Shown here in pieces: positions 1 to 8,308 of a DNA stretch of 64,000 nucleotides (positions are counted from its first letter, which is position 1; the number at the start of each line of letters is the position of its first letter). A program made the translations under genes and the position numbers. The DNA is from Ruminococcus_G sp964621905. GTDB taxonomy: Bacteria > Bacillota > Clostridia > Lachnospirales > Lachnospiraceae. The stretch is from the NCBI GenBank assembly GCA_964621905.1, contig CAZUNG010000011.1, positions 24,900 through 88,899 of the forward strand. Direction: 5' to 3'. The notes below the pieces were generated by a model. The model was not told the DNA's origin, did no database searches, and saw only the letters and a list, made by a program, of their open reading frames with translations.

Positions 1-531
1 TATATCGCGTTTTTGAGAGGCATTAATATAAGTGGGAAGAATAAGGTGCCAATGGCAGAACTAAAAAAAGCCTTTGAGGCGCTTGGGGTTAGAGCGGTTA
101 AGACATATCTGAACAGTGGCAATGTGATTTTTTCAAGTGATGGAAACAGCACAATTAGTTTAACTGGTCGGATTGAAACAATGATAAAAAATCAGTTTGG
201 TTTGGAAATTCCGGTTTTTGTTACATCAAAAGAAGACCTCGAAGATATCTTGAATCATGCACCTGACTGGTGGGGCAGGGAAAATAAGGAGATCTATGAT
301 AATCTGATTTTTATTATGCCTCCGACTACATTTGATGAAGTATGGGACGAGATTGGGGAACCTAAAGAAGAATTGGAAAAGATCAGGGATTATAAGGATG
401 TGGTATTCTGGTCTTACCGTCGAAAAGATTATCAAAAAACAAACTGGTGGACAAAAACGGCAAATGCCAATATCAGTCATAGACTGACAATCAGAACGGC
501 AAACACCGTCAGGAAAATCGTTGGAATGTAA
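1..531 (+). CDS. DUF1697 domain protein, 5' end cut by window edge
   Basis: The reading frame is open from base 1 and begins Y-I-A-F-L-R-G-I-N, which matches the start of DUF1697 proteins a few residues after their initiator (usual pattern RGINVGGKN). The first few codons therefore lie outside the window; the TTG at 13 is not the start. The rest fits the family: KVPMAELK, a conserved TYLNSGNVIFSS stretch, and a C-terminal NISHRLTIRTANTVRKI region. The function of the family is unknown. The protein is soluble, with no signal peptide or membrane segment in the visible part. It appears to be a single gene: no start follows within 20 bases. Confidence 0.88.
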   Translation, partial: YIAFLRGINISGKNKVPMAELKKAFEALGVRAVKTYLNSGNVIFSSDGNSTISLTGRIETMIKNQFGLEIPVFVTSKEDLEDILNHAPDWWGRENKEIYDNLIFIMPPTTFDEVWDEIGEPKEELEKIRDYKDVVFWSYRRKDYQKTNWWTKTANANISHRLTIRTANTVRKIVGM

Positions 532-939
532 AACTATGCTTCTCAACCATATATGCCTGAACAGAAGTCAATATCAAACGGTAAGAGTCAGCCAGGTACC
601 CTTTTGAACGCTATTGCCGAGGCACAAACACGGAACAAAAGCCGGAGGGGACCGGGCTGCGTCTCTGCTCCCGGCATGGATGCCGGTGCGTTGCTTTTTG
701 TGGTGCCCATCGTTGTCCCGAAGCTGACCTCCGGAAATGTGTGGAGCAGGTAAAGGAGATAAAGTAGTTGCAGGCGTATGCGTTTGTCTGAAACAGGAGA
801 AGGTTTACACGCAGAGGTGTAAACCTTCTCCTGTTTTTCCTTGGAAGATTTGATAAATAAGTAAACCAAAGCGGCAGATGTCACCAAAAAAATAATGATA
901 GAATAAAATGTATTAATAGCTTAGAAAGGAACATTTATA
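532..939. other. Gene-poor stretch with GC-rich foldable block
   Basis: No convincing gene lies here. A 66-codon plus-strand frame (553-753) has no good ribosome site and no recognisable domain. Within it, 642-734 is much richer in GC than its surroundings and contains several complementary segments: CCGGAG (642-647) with CTCCGG (729-734), GGGAC (648-652) with GTCCC (715-719), and either CCGGG (652-656) with CCCGG (670-674) or CCGGCA (671-676) with TGCCGG (681-686). A perfect hairpin terminator follows at 791-836. An unannotated small RNA ending at that terminator is possible; a degraded coding remnant is the alternative. I do not recognise the family. Confidence 0.35.
791..836. terminator. 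Perfect 20-bp stem-loop terminator
   Basis: The two arms, 791-810 and 817-836, are perfectly complementary over 20 bp around a 6-base loop (GCAGAG). The 3' arm ends in a short T run, so it should stop transcripts from the left. The arm symmetry with A's on the left means it could also work in reverse. Confidence 0.85.
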
Positions 940-2085
940 GTGTTAGTGACGTCTATTATAATAATTTGTATTATTTTGATTATATTAGCAGTTATTTTTA
1001 CCGTATGGCTCATTCGAAAACATCGTTTTCGTCCCGGCACGAATCAGCTGGAAAAACAGGCGGAATTGAACGCAGATCTGAAAGATGCGGGATTTGCATA
1101 TGAAATGAACGGAGATTATTTCTATTCGCTGATGAACTGCTGGCAGCGTGATGTTGGATATTGCCGCCTCTATGACGAGGCGGCACCTCTGTTCAATATG
1201 ATTATGGATTGCGAACCCGTTACATTTGCCTACGGAGGAAAGCGGTGGCTGATTGAACTGTGGAAAGGACAATACGGAATCACAACAGGAGGAGAGATCG
1301 GTGTATACAATACCGAACGTGGGGACATTGAGGATGACCGGTTTACAGGAACTTTTTATGAGAGTATAGAAGATGATGAGAGACTTGGTCTTTCTTTTGT
1401 TCTGAAGAAAAATGGGAAAGTAATATTACGGCGTAAAAATGTCCACTGGTGGCTGACGGGATTTAAGCTGGGAGAATTCTCAGAGCCGAATGCACTTACT
1501 ATGGATGCAGCCATAACATTTCCGGACCGTCAGATGAGGGATGCGTTTACAGACGGTTTAATAAGGATTGGCTACAGCAGACATGAATTTTCGGTACGAA
1601 TGAAAACAGTTTCTATTCATTATACGAAACCACATTCACCTCAGACGGAATCCAGAAACAAGGTAAAAGCGGCGATCGTCCAGAAAACAAATCACAGTAA
1701 CTGTTATCTGTATGAGACGGCAACCGGGGAATACAGTCACACGCTCGACAAGCTGGAATTTCTTAAGGCGATGGTGCCGGAATTATATACGTTGTTTATG
1801 GAGTCGCTGTATGCAAAAGGAATATATGAAGCGTTTGGATGGATAAAAGAGTGGCTGGAGGGGAAACATCCGAATCCTGGTCCCAAACCACCACACCCGC
1901 CGTGTGCTCCATGCCCGCCGAAACCACCGTGTGATCCGTGCCCGCCAAAACATTCCTGCGGTCCATGCCATCCGTGTGACCCCTGTCCTCCCAGGCGGGG
2001 CTGCATAGATTCCCGGTGCAGGTCTGCAAACTCACGGGATGAATTTGAAGAAAGTCGTTCATGCTGTGGCAGGGAGGAACAATGA
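940..2085 (+). CDS. DUF4474 membrane-anchored protein with Pro/Cys-rich tail
   Basis: The start is GTG at 940, chosen because GAAAGGA sits about 10 bases upstream. The first ~25 residues form one hydrophobic segment followed by positive residues (WLIRKHR), so the protein is probably membrane anchored. The body (about residues 40-130) resembles DUF4474: QLNADLKDAGFAY, NCWQRDVGYCRLYDEAAP, a GKRWLIELWKGQYG motif and a GGEIGVYN stretch. No function is established for DUF4474. The last ~60 residues are dominated by Pro and Cys in CPP/CxxC-type spacing (PPCDPCPPKHSCGPC), ending in a polar Ser/Arg/Glu region. Such a tail could bind metal or form disulfide cross-links. The stop overlaps the start of the next gene (ATGA), which points to translational coupling. 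Confidence 0.75.
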   Translation: MLVTSIIIICIILIILAVIFTVWLIRKHRFRPGTNQLEKQAELNADLKDAGFAYEMNGDYFYSLMNCWQRDVGYCRLYDEAAPLFNMIMDCEPVTFAYGGKRWLIELWKGQYGITTGGEIGVYNTERGDIEDDRFTGTFYESIEDDERLGLSFVLKKNGKVILRRKNVHWWLTGFKLGEFSEPNALTMDAAITFPDRQMRDAFTDGLIRIGYSRHEFSVRMKTVSIHYTKPHSPQTESRNKVKAAIVQKTNHSNCYLYETATGEYSHTLDKLEFLKAMVPELYTLFMESLYAKGIYEAFGWIKEWLEGKHPNPGPKPPHPPCAPCPPKPPCDPCPPKHSCGPCHPCDPCPPRRGCIDSRCRSANSRDEFEESRSCCGREEQ

Positions 2086-3014
2086 CGCAGATAAAATCGG
2101 CCTCAGTAAAATCAGTAAGATTAAAACTTGATCAGGTGTATGAAAATGCGCCGGTCGTACCGTTTGATTCTCATTCAAAAATAATTATCATGAGCGATTG
2201 CCATCGCGGACAAGGGAATGCGGGTGATAATTTTATGGCGAATCAGGCAGTATGTTTTGGAGCGCTAGAATACTATTTTCAGAATGATTTTACGTATGTT
2301 GAACTGGGGGACGGCGATGAGTTGTGGGAGAACAGACAGTTAAAAGTAATTGCTGAAGTCCACAGCGATATTTTCTGGATGTTGTCAAAGTTCTATGAGC
2401 GGAACAGGCTTTATATGATCTATGGAAATCATGACATTGTAAAGCGCCGTAAAGGATATATGAACCAGCACTGTAATTGTTATTACTGCGAATCTTCTCA
2501 TAAAGAATTGTCGCTTCTGCCGGATATCAATGTTCTGGAAGGACTGATTCTCCGCAGGAAAGGGGGGACAGAAGAAATGTTACTGGCTCATGGGCATCAG
2601 GGGGATTTCTTAAATGACACCCTATGGCCGCTGGCCCGGTTTTTGGTGCGCTATTTCTGGCGCCGAATGGAATTGATAGGTTTTTTGGATCCTACAGGAT
2701 CCGGACGGCCGAGAAAAGCAAAAGAGAGGGTAGAAAAAAGACTGGTAGCCTATACGAAAGCGCGAAACAGGATATTGATTGCCGGGCATACACACCGGCC
2801 GGTGTTTTCCCAGCCGGAGGAGGGACTTTATTTCAATACGGGCAGCTGCGTCCATCCACGGTGTATCACCTGTATAGAAATTGAGCATAATGAGATTTCT
2901 CTGATCAAATGGTCGGTTCGGGCCAGAGAAGACAGGATACTGAAAGTAGAGAGGGAGGTCCTGGAAGGTCCGGTGCCTCTTGCCAGTTACGGTATCAGTG
3001 AAAGAATAAACTAA
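2082..3014 (+). CDS. Calcineurin-like metallophosphoesterase
   Basis: A 310-residue soluble protein with the metallophosphoesterase motif set: SDCHRGQG (usual D-x-H), ELGDGDELW (usual GDxxD), YGNHD, AHGHQGD and AGHTHRP near the C terminus. These bind a dinuclear metal centre for phosphoester hydrolysis; the substrate cannot be told from sequence. The overall layout resembles UDP-2,3-diacylglucosamine hydrolase-like phosphoesterases, but a Gram-positive host makes a lipid A role unlikely. The start at 2082 is preferred over 2061 because GGGAGGA precedes it and the ATGA overlap with the DUF4474 gene fits an operon. A Cys-rich insert (HCNCYYC) sits between the GNHD and GHGH motifs and is not typical of the fold. 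Confidence 0.85.
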   Translation: MTQIKSASVKSVRLKLDQVYENAPVVPFDSHSKIIIMSDCHRGQGNAGDNFMANQAVCFGALEYYFQNDFTYVELGDGDELWENRQLKVIAEVHSDIFWMLSKFYERNRLYMIYGNHDIVKRRKGYMNQHCNCYYCESSHKELSLLPDINVLEGLILRRKGGTEEMLLAHGHQGDFLNDTLWPLARFLVRYFWRRMELIGFLDPTGSGRPRKAKERVEKRLVAYTKARNRILIAGHTHRPVFSQPEEGLYFNTGSCVHPRCITCIEIEHNEISLIKWSVRAREDRILKVEREVLEGPVPLASYGISERIN

Positions 3015-3020
3015 ATGTAC

Positions 3021-3063
3021 AAATGGAGCAGTAACATTACAATGGGTTATACTGCTCCATTTG
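3021..3063 (+). terminator. Hairpin terminator after phosphoesterase gene
   Basis: A 13-bp perfect stem (3021-3033 with 3051-3063) begins 6 bases after the stop codon, with a 17-base loop and a T-containing tail. It should end the DUF4474-phosphoesterase transcript. Confidence 0.8.
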
Positions 3064-3086
3064 ATTTTAGTTGAGAATTTAACAGG

Positions 3087-3115
3087 TTGTCTTTTGGGAC
3101 GCTCTGCCTTATAAT
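3087..3115 (+). promoter_or_regulatory. Sigma-A-type promoter for AI-2E family gene
   Basis: TTGTCT (3087-3092), 17-base spacer, TATAAT (3110-3115). It lies between a terminator and the next start codon. Confidence 0.7.
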
Positions 3116-3169
3116 TGTGATAATAACATCGTGGATAGACAGTAATTTAATGAAAAATGAGGTAAATTT

Positions 3170-4324
3170 ATGGAGCTAAATAGAGAGACGCTTAAGAAAC
3201 TGAGGGGGCTGATACTGTTCACAGCTCTTCTGGTAGTCGTGCTGGTGAATTATAAGGCGGCTTTTCAAGTCATCGGACTGGGTTTTAATATCCTGTTTCC
3301 GTTTATTCTGGGCGGAGGAATGGCATTTATCATCAACGCCCCCATGCAGTTCTTTGAACGGCATCTTTTTGGCAGTCAGAAGATGAAAGATAAAAAGTGG
3401 GCCAGGAAGCTGGCCAGGCCCATCAGTCTGCTTACCTCTCTGCTGCTGGTTGTGGTCATCATACTGGTTGTAATATTTATTGTGGCGCCGGAACTTGGCA
3501 AGACATTCGTGAGTCTCGGAAAAACGATTTCAGATTTTATTCCTGAGCTGCAGGACTGGCTGGAAGAAATGTTCAATGGTAATCAGGCGGTGGTAACATG
3601 GGTGCAGGATCTGGAGTTTGACTGGAATAAGATTATCAACACCGCGGTTGATTTCCTGAAGAATGGTGCGGGCGATGTGCTGAACTCGACATATTCCCTT
3701 GCAAAATCTGTGATCAGCGGATTGGCCACATTCTTTATCGGATTTGTATTTGCGTGTTATATTGTACTGCAGAAAGAGCGGCTGAGCATTCAGATCCAAA
3801 AGGTACTTTTCGCGCTCCTGAAAGAAAAAACAGTGACCCGGATTATGCAGGTGTCCAGTCTGTGTTACCGGACATTTCTGAATTTCCTTACGGGTCAGTG
3901 TCTGGAAGCTGTGATCCTTGGCGTGATGTTTTTTGTTGTGATGAGTATTTTTCAGTTCCCCTATGCACTGCTGGTGGGAATTCTCATTGCATTTACAGCG
4001 CTGATCCCGATATTTGGAGCTTTCATAGGATGTGTGATCGGAACTTTTTTGATTCTGATGGTGAGTCCGGTTAAAGCGCTTGCTTTTGTGATCATGTTCC
4101 TGATTCTCCAGCAGATTGAAGGAAACTTTATCTATCCGCACGTGGTGGGGAATTCCGTGGGACTTCCTTCCATTTGGGTTTTGGTGGCAGTGTCACTGGG
4201 AGGCAGTCTGATGGGAATTGCAGGCATGCTGATTTTTATTCCCGCGACATCGGTCCTTTATTCTCTGTTCCGTGGATTTATCAATACACGGCTGAAACAG
4301 AAGAAAATCACAGTATCATCCTGA
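3170..4324 (+). CDS. AI-2E family transporter
   Basis: A 384-residue membrane protein of the AI-2E transporter family (PerM/TqsA/YtvI group). Visible architecture: two N-terminal hydrophobic segments, a third near residues 85-110, a soluble stretch rich in W and E (residues ~115-170), then a C-terminal block of helices containing the family's IPIFGAFIG and QQIEGNFIYPHVVG motifs. Members have been linked to autoinducer export, Na+/H+ antiport or sporulation, so the substrate is open. The start at 3170 is preceded by GAGGT. It is transcribed alone, between its own promoter and a hairpin after the stop. Confidence 0.9.
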   Translation: MELNRETLKKLRGLILFTALLVVVLVNYKAAFQVIGLGFNILFPFILGGGMAFIINAPMQFFERHLFGSQKMKDKKWARKLARPISLLTSLLLVVVIILVVIFIVAPELGKTFVSLGKTISDFIPELQDWLEEMFNGNQAVVTWVQDLEFDWNKIINTAVDFLKNGAGDVLNSTYSLAKSVISGLATFFIGFVFACYIVLQKERLSIQIQKVLFALLKEKTVTRIMQVSSLCYRTFLNFLTGQCLEAVILGVMFFVVMSIFQFPYALLVGILIAFTALIPIFGAFIGCVIGTFLILMVSPVKALAFVIMFLILQQIEGNFIYPHVVGNSVGLPSIWVLVAVSLGGSLMGIAGMLIFIPATSVLYSLFRGFINTRLKQKKITVSS

Positions 4325-4340
4325 GTATTGAAAAGAGGCG

Positions 4341-4378
4341 GGGTGTCCCTCAGGTCTTTGGTGACTTTTGGGACACCC
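4341..4378 (+). terminator. Hairpin after AI-2E family gene
   Basis: GGGTGTCCC (4341-4349) pairs with GGGACACCC (4370-4378) around a 20-base loop, followed by a weak T tract. Probable terminator, weaker than the others in this window. Confidence 0.6.
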
Positions 4379-4484
4379 TGTTTAAGTTGTATCAGGATAG
4401 GAATATGTATCGTATTTGTGAAGCATCAGTGGTGTGAATACCAGGAAATTCTCCCTTCTGTTCCGGAATATCCCCCAGGGGAGC

Positions 4485-4513
4485 TTGCTGGGGCAAAACG
4501 TATTTGTTATACT
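4485..4513 (+). promoter_or_regulatory. Promoter for FecB-type/FmdE cassette, with overlapping inverted repeat
   Basis: TTGCTG (4485-4490), 17-base spacer, TATACT (4508-4513). An inverted repeat, CCCCAG (4473-4478) with CTGGGG (4488-4493), overlaps the -35 box and is a candidate operator. No known metal-regulator box is recognised. Confidence 0.6.
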
Positions 4514-4552
4514 CAATAAAATCCGATAAAAAGCAAAAGAGGGAGAATAAAA

Positions 4553-5677
4553 ATGAAAAAAGGGATAAAAAGCCTGGCGATTCTTATCACCATGTCTATG
4601 ACAGTCATGATGAGTGGCTGCTCCCAAAAAGATGCGCCAAAGGCAGAGACACCAGAAACGTCAAAAGAAGAGTTGTCAGAAACCGGAAGAACAGTCACAG
4701 ACGGAGCGGGACGCGCAGTCGATCTGCCGGAAAAGGTGGAAAGCATCGTATGTCTGAATGTCAGCACGCTTCGGTATACCTGTTATATGGAAGCGCAGGA
4801 TCTGGTGATCGGTGTGGAGGATTATGAACAGGAAAAATCAATTTCCCGTCCGTACAATTATGTGAATTTTGAACTCTTTGAGGGGCTGCCGGTGATTGGA
4901 ACCAATGGAGAACACGATCCGGAGGAGATCATTTCTGCGGATCCGGATGTCATCATGATGTCTGCCTATGATGACGGGGATGCCGACACCCTTCAGAATA
5001 CGACGGGTATCCCAGTGGTACTTGTGCCGGGCAGTGACAGCATGATGGACGAAGGTGCGTATGAAACATTCCGTATTATGGGGGAAGTTTACGGAAAAGA
5101 ACAGCGGGCTGAGGAACTGATCGATTATATGGATGAGATAAAAAAAGACCTGGATACACGTACGTCCGGAGTGCCCGATGAAGAGAAGCCAACGGTTTAT
5201 GTATGCGGTGTAAGCTTTAAAGGGGCCCATGGATTTGAAGGAACAGAGGCAGGTTATGGTCCGTTGTCTGCTATTCGTGCCAGAAATCTTGCCGATGAGA
5301 CAGGCCAGGAGGGGCCTTGTGACATTGATCTGGAACAGGTTCTGGCCTGGAATCCGGATGTGTTGTTTGTGGATTTCAGCGGGCTGCCGCTGATCAATGA
5401 GGACCATGCGGCAAATTCGGATTACTACAGTCAGTTAAAAGCGGTGCAGGAGGGAAACGTATATTCGCAGATACCATTCCGCTCCAGTGCATCGAATCTT
5501 GAAACAGCGCTTGCAGATACCTATTATGCGGCAAGCATTTTATATCCGGAGGAGTTTGCGGATGTAGATCCGGTGGAAAAGGCAGGGGAGATCTTCGAGA
5601 CCCTGCTGGGTACAGATTTTTATGGGGACTTAAAGGAGAATGGATATGAGTTCAGAACCATCGAGATCGGAGCATGA
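4553..5677 (+). CDS. FecB-type ABC substrate-binding lipoprotein
   Basis: A 374-residue lipoprotein: signal peptide with lipobox MSGC, lipidated Cys at 23, then an acidic linker. The mature part begins with the TVTDGAGRAVDLPEKVE segment typical of class III (cluster A-II) binding proteins for iron-siderophores, cobalamin and some oxyanions, and carries the DPEEIISADPDVIMM segment of that fold. It should deliver ligand to the permease and ATPase encoded next. The ligand is not visible in the sequence. The FmdE-like gene at the end of the operon makes molybdate/tungstate or a metal chelate plausible (inference). RBS GGGAGAA precedes 4553. The stop overlaps the permease start region. Confidence 0.88.
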   Translation: MKKGIKSLAILITMSMTVMMSGCSQKDAPKAETPETSKEELSETGRTVTDGAGRAVDLPEKVESIVCLNVSTLRYTCYMEAQDLVIGVEDYEQEKSISRPYNYVNFELFEGLPVIGTNGEHDPEEIISADPDVIMMSAYDDGDADTLQNTTGIPVVLVPGSDSMMDEGAYETFRIMGEVYGKEQRAEELIDYMDEIKKDLDTRTSGVPDEEKPTVYVCGVSFKGAHGFEGTEAGYGPLSAIRARNLADETGQEGPCDIDLEQVLAWNPDVLFVDFSGLPLINEDHAANSDYYSQLKAVQEGNVYSQIPFRSSASNLETALADTYYAASILYPEEFADVDPVEKAGEIFETLLGTDFYGDLKENGYEFRTIEIGA

Positions 5678-6710
5678 AGAAATCGATCCTGAATACCACA
5701 AAAATAAAGTTCGAAGTATTTGTTTTCTTTTCGTTCTGGGGGCGATACTGTCGGCAGCTGTGCTGCTTTCTTTATGGGCCGGTTCTTATGATACGCCGAT
5801 TGGGGAACTGTTTAAGGGTATTTTTAATCAGGCTGCCGATAACAAGATCAATGTGGTAGTCCGAAATGTCCGGCTTCCGAGAATCTGTACCGCGGTTTTT
5901 GCCGGAGCCGGACTGGGTGTTACCGGATGTATTCTGCAGGCAGTTCTCAATAACCCGCTGGCATCGGTTTCTACCCTGGGTGTTTCACAGGGGGCCGTCT
6001 TTGGGGCTGCGTTTGCGATTATAGCACTTGGGGCGGGGGCTGCCGGTCACGGAAATTTTCTGATTTCTATCTGTGCATTTGCCGGAAGCATGGCGGTTGC
6101 GCTGGTGATACTGGGACTTTCCAGGTTCCGGCAGGTATCACCGGAGTCCATAGTCCTGGCAGGTGTGGCGATAAGCGCTATGTTTACGGGTGCGACGACG
6201 CTGCTTCAGTACTTTGCGGACGAAGTCCAGCTGACGACGCTGGTTTTCTGGACATTTGGAGACCTGGGGAGTACCTCGTGGAGTGAGATACGGTTTATGG
6301 GCGTGGTGGTGCTGTTTGCGGGAATTTATTTTATACTTCACAGGTGGGATTTTAATGCCTTGCTCAGCGGCTCGGAGACGGCGACGAGCCTAGGGATCAA
6401 TGTGCGCAGAGTTACTGTGGTCAATATGGTTCTGTGCTGCTTCGCAGCGTCGACCATTGTATCTTATATTGGACTTATCAATTTTATCGGTCTGGTGGCG
6501 CCCCATCTCGTACGTCTGGTTGTGGGAAACAACCATGTTTATCTGATACCGGGTTCTGTCCTGACGGGGGCGGCGCTGCTTTTGGCAGGGGATTTGTTTG
6601 CAAGGATGATTGTCAGTCCGGTGATTCTGCCGATTGGTGCGATCACCTCTTTTCTGGGAGGTCCGCTGTTTCTTTATTTACTGTTTAAAGGGAGAAAGCG
6701 AGAATGTTAA
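5646..6710 (+). CDS. FecCD-family ABC permease
   Basis: A polytopic protein of the FecCD/BtuC family with about ten predicted membrane segments. Visible family motifs include RLPR near the start, GAGLGVTGCILQAVLNNPLA, LGVSQGA and the C-terminal FIGLVAPHLVR, which contacts the ATPase. The ATG at 5646 is preferred over 5640 because AAGGAGA is 7 bases upstream of it and almost touches 5640. The gene overlaps the end of the binding-protein gene by 32 bases, so translation is probably coupled. A short charged N-terminal tail (SEPSRSEHEEIDPEYHKNK) precedes the first helix. Confidence 0.92.
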   Translation: MSSEPSRSEHEEIDPEYHKNKVRSICFLFVLGAILSAAVLLSLWAGSYDTPIGELFKGIFNQAADNKINVVVRNVRLPRICTAVFAGAGLGVTGCILQAVLNNPLASVSTLGVSQGAVFGAAFAIIALGAGAAGHGNFLISICAFAGSMAVALVILGLSRFRQVSPESIVLAGVAISAMFTGATTLLQYFADEVQLTTLVFWTFGDLGSTSWSEIRFMGVVVLFAGIYFILHRWDFNALLSGSETATSLGINVRRVTVVNMVLCCFAASTIVSYIGLINFIGLVAPHLVRLVVGNNHVYLIPGSVLTGAALLLAGDLFARMIVSPVILPIGAITSFLGGPLFLYLLFKGRKREC

Positions 6711-7456
6711 GTGTGGAAGACCTCCGGTTTCAATACCGGAGTGGACCGGAAATTTTAAAGGGTGTAAGCTTTACGCTGGAGAAGGGAAAGTTTCTGGCTA
6801 TATTAGGTAATAACGGTGCAGGAAAGAGTACCATGCTGAAGTGTCTTAATAGAATCATATCTCCAAAACGCGGAAAAATCTGCATGGATGAAGAGGATCT
6901 TCTTTGCATGCCTACGAGGGAAGTGGCAAAAAGGATTGCATTTGTATCTCAGACGGTGCCGAATACGCAGATGACGGTTCATGATATGGTCATGCTGGGA
7001 AGGCGTCCGTATATGCGCTGGGGGTTTACCTCAGAAGATCACAGGATTGTCCATGAGGCAATGGAAAAACTGGATCTTCTGGATATGCGCGGAAGATTTC
7101 TGAATGAATTAAGCGGAGGTGAACGGCAGAAGGTTATGCTGGCGAGGGCACTGGCGCAGCAGCCGAAAGTATTGCTGCTGGATGAACCTACGAGCAGTCT
7201 TGATCTGCAGAACCAGTATCAGGTGCTTGAAATCACCAGAGATATCTGTCACAATACTCAAATAACCGCAATTGTGGTGATACACGATCTGAATCTGGCG
7301 CTCCGATTCTGTGACCGTTTTCTGATGATGCAGGATGGTGAAGTATATAAATACGGGGACTGTCATGTTGTGGACAGAGAGGCAATCTGGGATGTGTATC
7401 ATGTTCATGGCGAAGTGGCGCAGGTTGAGAACCAAAGAATCATACTGGTAGATTAG
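6704..7456 (+). CDS. ABC importer ATPase, FecE/BtuD type
   Basis: A 250-residue ABC ATPase. Walker A GNNGAGKST is at 35-43, the signature is LSGGERQK, Walker B is LLLDEPTSSLD and the switch His is in VVIHDLN. It is closest in layout to FecE/FhuC/BtuD proteins, which energise binding-protein-dependent uptake. The ATG overlaps the permease stop (ATGTTAA), so the binding protein, permease and ATPase form one coupled unit. Confidence 0.93.
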   Translation: MLSVEDLRFQYRSGPEILKGVSFTLEKGKFLAILGNNGAGKSTMLKCLNRIISPKRGKICMDEEDLLCMPTREVAKRIAFVSQTVPNTQMTVHDMVMLGRRPYMRWGFTSEDHRIVHEAMEKLDLLDMRGRFLNELSGGERQKVMLARALAQQPKVLLLDEPTSSLDLQNQYQVLEITRDICHNTQITAIVVIHDLNLALRFCDRFLMMQDGEVYKYGDCHVVDREAIWDVYHVHGEVAQVENQRIILVD

Positions 7457-7480
7457 AAGCTGAGAAATGGAGTCAAATAA

Positions 7481-8299
7481 ATGATGGAGCTGGAACAATT
7501 AAAACAGGACTGGGTAAATGATAAAATGTGCAATGGACCTCTTCAGGCTAAGATATGGAATCAAAGGGCGGAAGAGTACAGGCGGAGGCCGATTCCGGGA
7601 CCGGATACCAATCCCTTTTTGCAATATCTGCTTGAAAAGGCAAAACCGGATAAAGGTATGAATGCACTGGATATCGGGTGCGGAGCCGGACTTTATACGA
7701 TAGCGCTGGCGGATTACGTAAAAGAATCGGTCGGAACTGATGTTTCTCCTGAGATGATCCGCGGGGCGTTAAGACGTGCAGAGGAGCTGGGAGCGGGGAA
7801 TACAAAATTTCTGGTTCAGGACTGGCCGAATACGGATCTTGATGCGCTGGGTCTGCGGGCCGGTTTTGACATTGTGTTTGCCCATATGACACCTGCAGTC
7901 TGTGATTATCTGACGCTGGATCGGATGAACGCGTGCGCGCGCGGACATTGTTTCCTGGTCAAGCCTGCCAGACGCCGTGATCAGGTGCAGGATGCTGCTT
8001 TTGAGATGGTGGGTATTACGGAACACAGAAAACAAATGGATCGTATGGTCCCCAATGCTTTTGCTTATCTGTGGCTTAAGGGATACAATCCGGAGATCTC
8101 CTACCGGGAAGAGGTATGGGAGATGGAGCAGCCGCTGAAAAAAATGACGGATTGGTGTATTGACCGGGCCGGGCTGCAGAAATCTCTTTTGCCGGAAGAG
8201 GAGGACCGCATACGAAATTTCTTGCAGGATATCAGTATCGATGAGAACATAAAAGAAACAGTAACGACAACCATTGTGACAGTGTACTGGCACGTCTGA
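7481..8299 (+). CDS. Class I SAM-dependent methyltransferase
   Basis: A 272-residue soluble protein with a Rossmann-type SAM site, LDIGCGAG at residues 63-70, followed by VGTDVSPEMI (acidic loop after strand 2) and NTKFLVQDW. The middle part, FDIVFAHMTPAVCD, is typical of UbiE/Methyltransf_11-like proteins. The substrate is unknown. It sits 24 bases after the ABC ATPase and 9 bases before the FmdE-like gene, so it probably acts with them, perhaps modifying an imported chelate or a cofactor (inference). The ATG at 7481 is followed by another at 7484; either could start. Confidence 0.88.
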   Translation: MMELEQLKQDWVNDKMCNGPLQAKIWNQRAEEYRRRPIPGPDTNPFLQYLLEKAKPDKGMNALDIGCGAGLYTIALADYVKESVGTDVSPEMIRGALRRAEELGAGNTKFLVQDWPNTDLDALGLRAGFDIVFAHMTPAVCDYLTLDRMNACARGHCFLVKPARRRDQVQDAAFEMVGITEHRKQMDRMVPNAFAYLWLKGYNPEISYREEVWEMEQPLKKMTDWCIDRAGLQKSLLPEEEDRIRNFLQDISIDENIKETVTTTIVTVYWHV

Positions 8300-8308
8300 A
8301 AGGAAAAA

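Noticed and set aside
553..753. 66-codon plus-strand frame after the DUF1697 gene
   Set aside because: No ribosome site, no recognisable domain, and the stretch contains complementary GC-rich segments that explain its composition better as RNA structure or a remnant.
1737..2062. Gly/His-rich minus-strand frames opposite the DUF4474 tail
   Set aside because: They are mirror images of the Pro/Cys codons on the plus strand, without ribosome sites.
4473..4493. Fur, Zur or molybdate-regulator box before the FecB-type gene
   Set aside because: The inverted repeat CCCCAG/CTGGGG does not match the known AT-rich Fur/Zur boxes or a ModE site.
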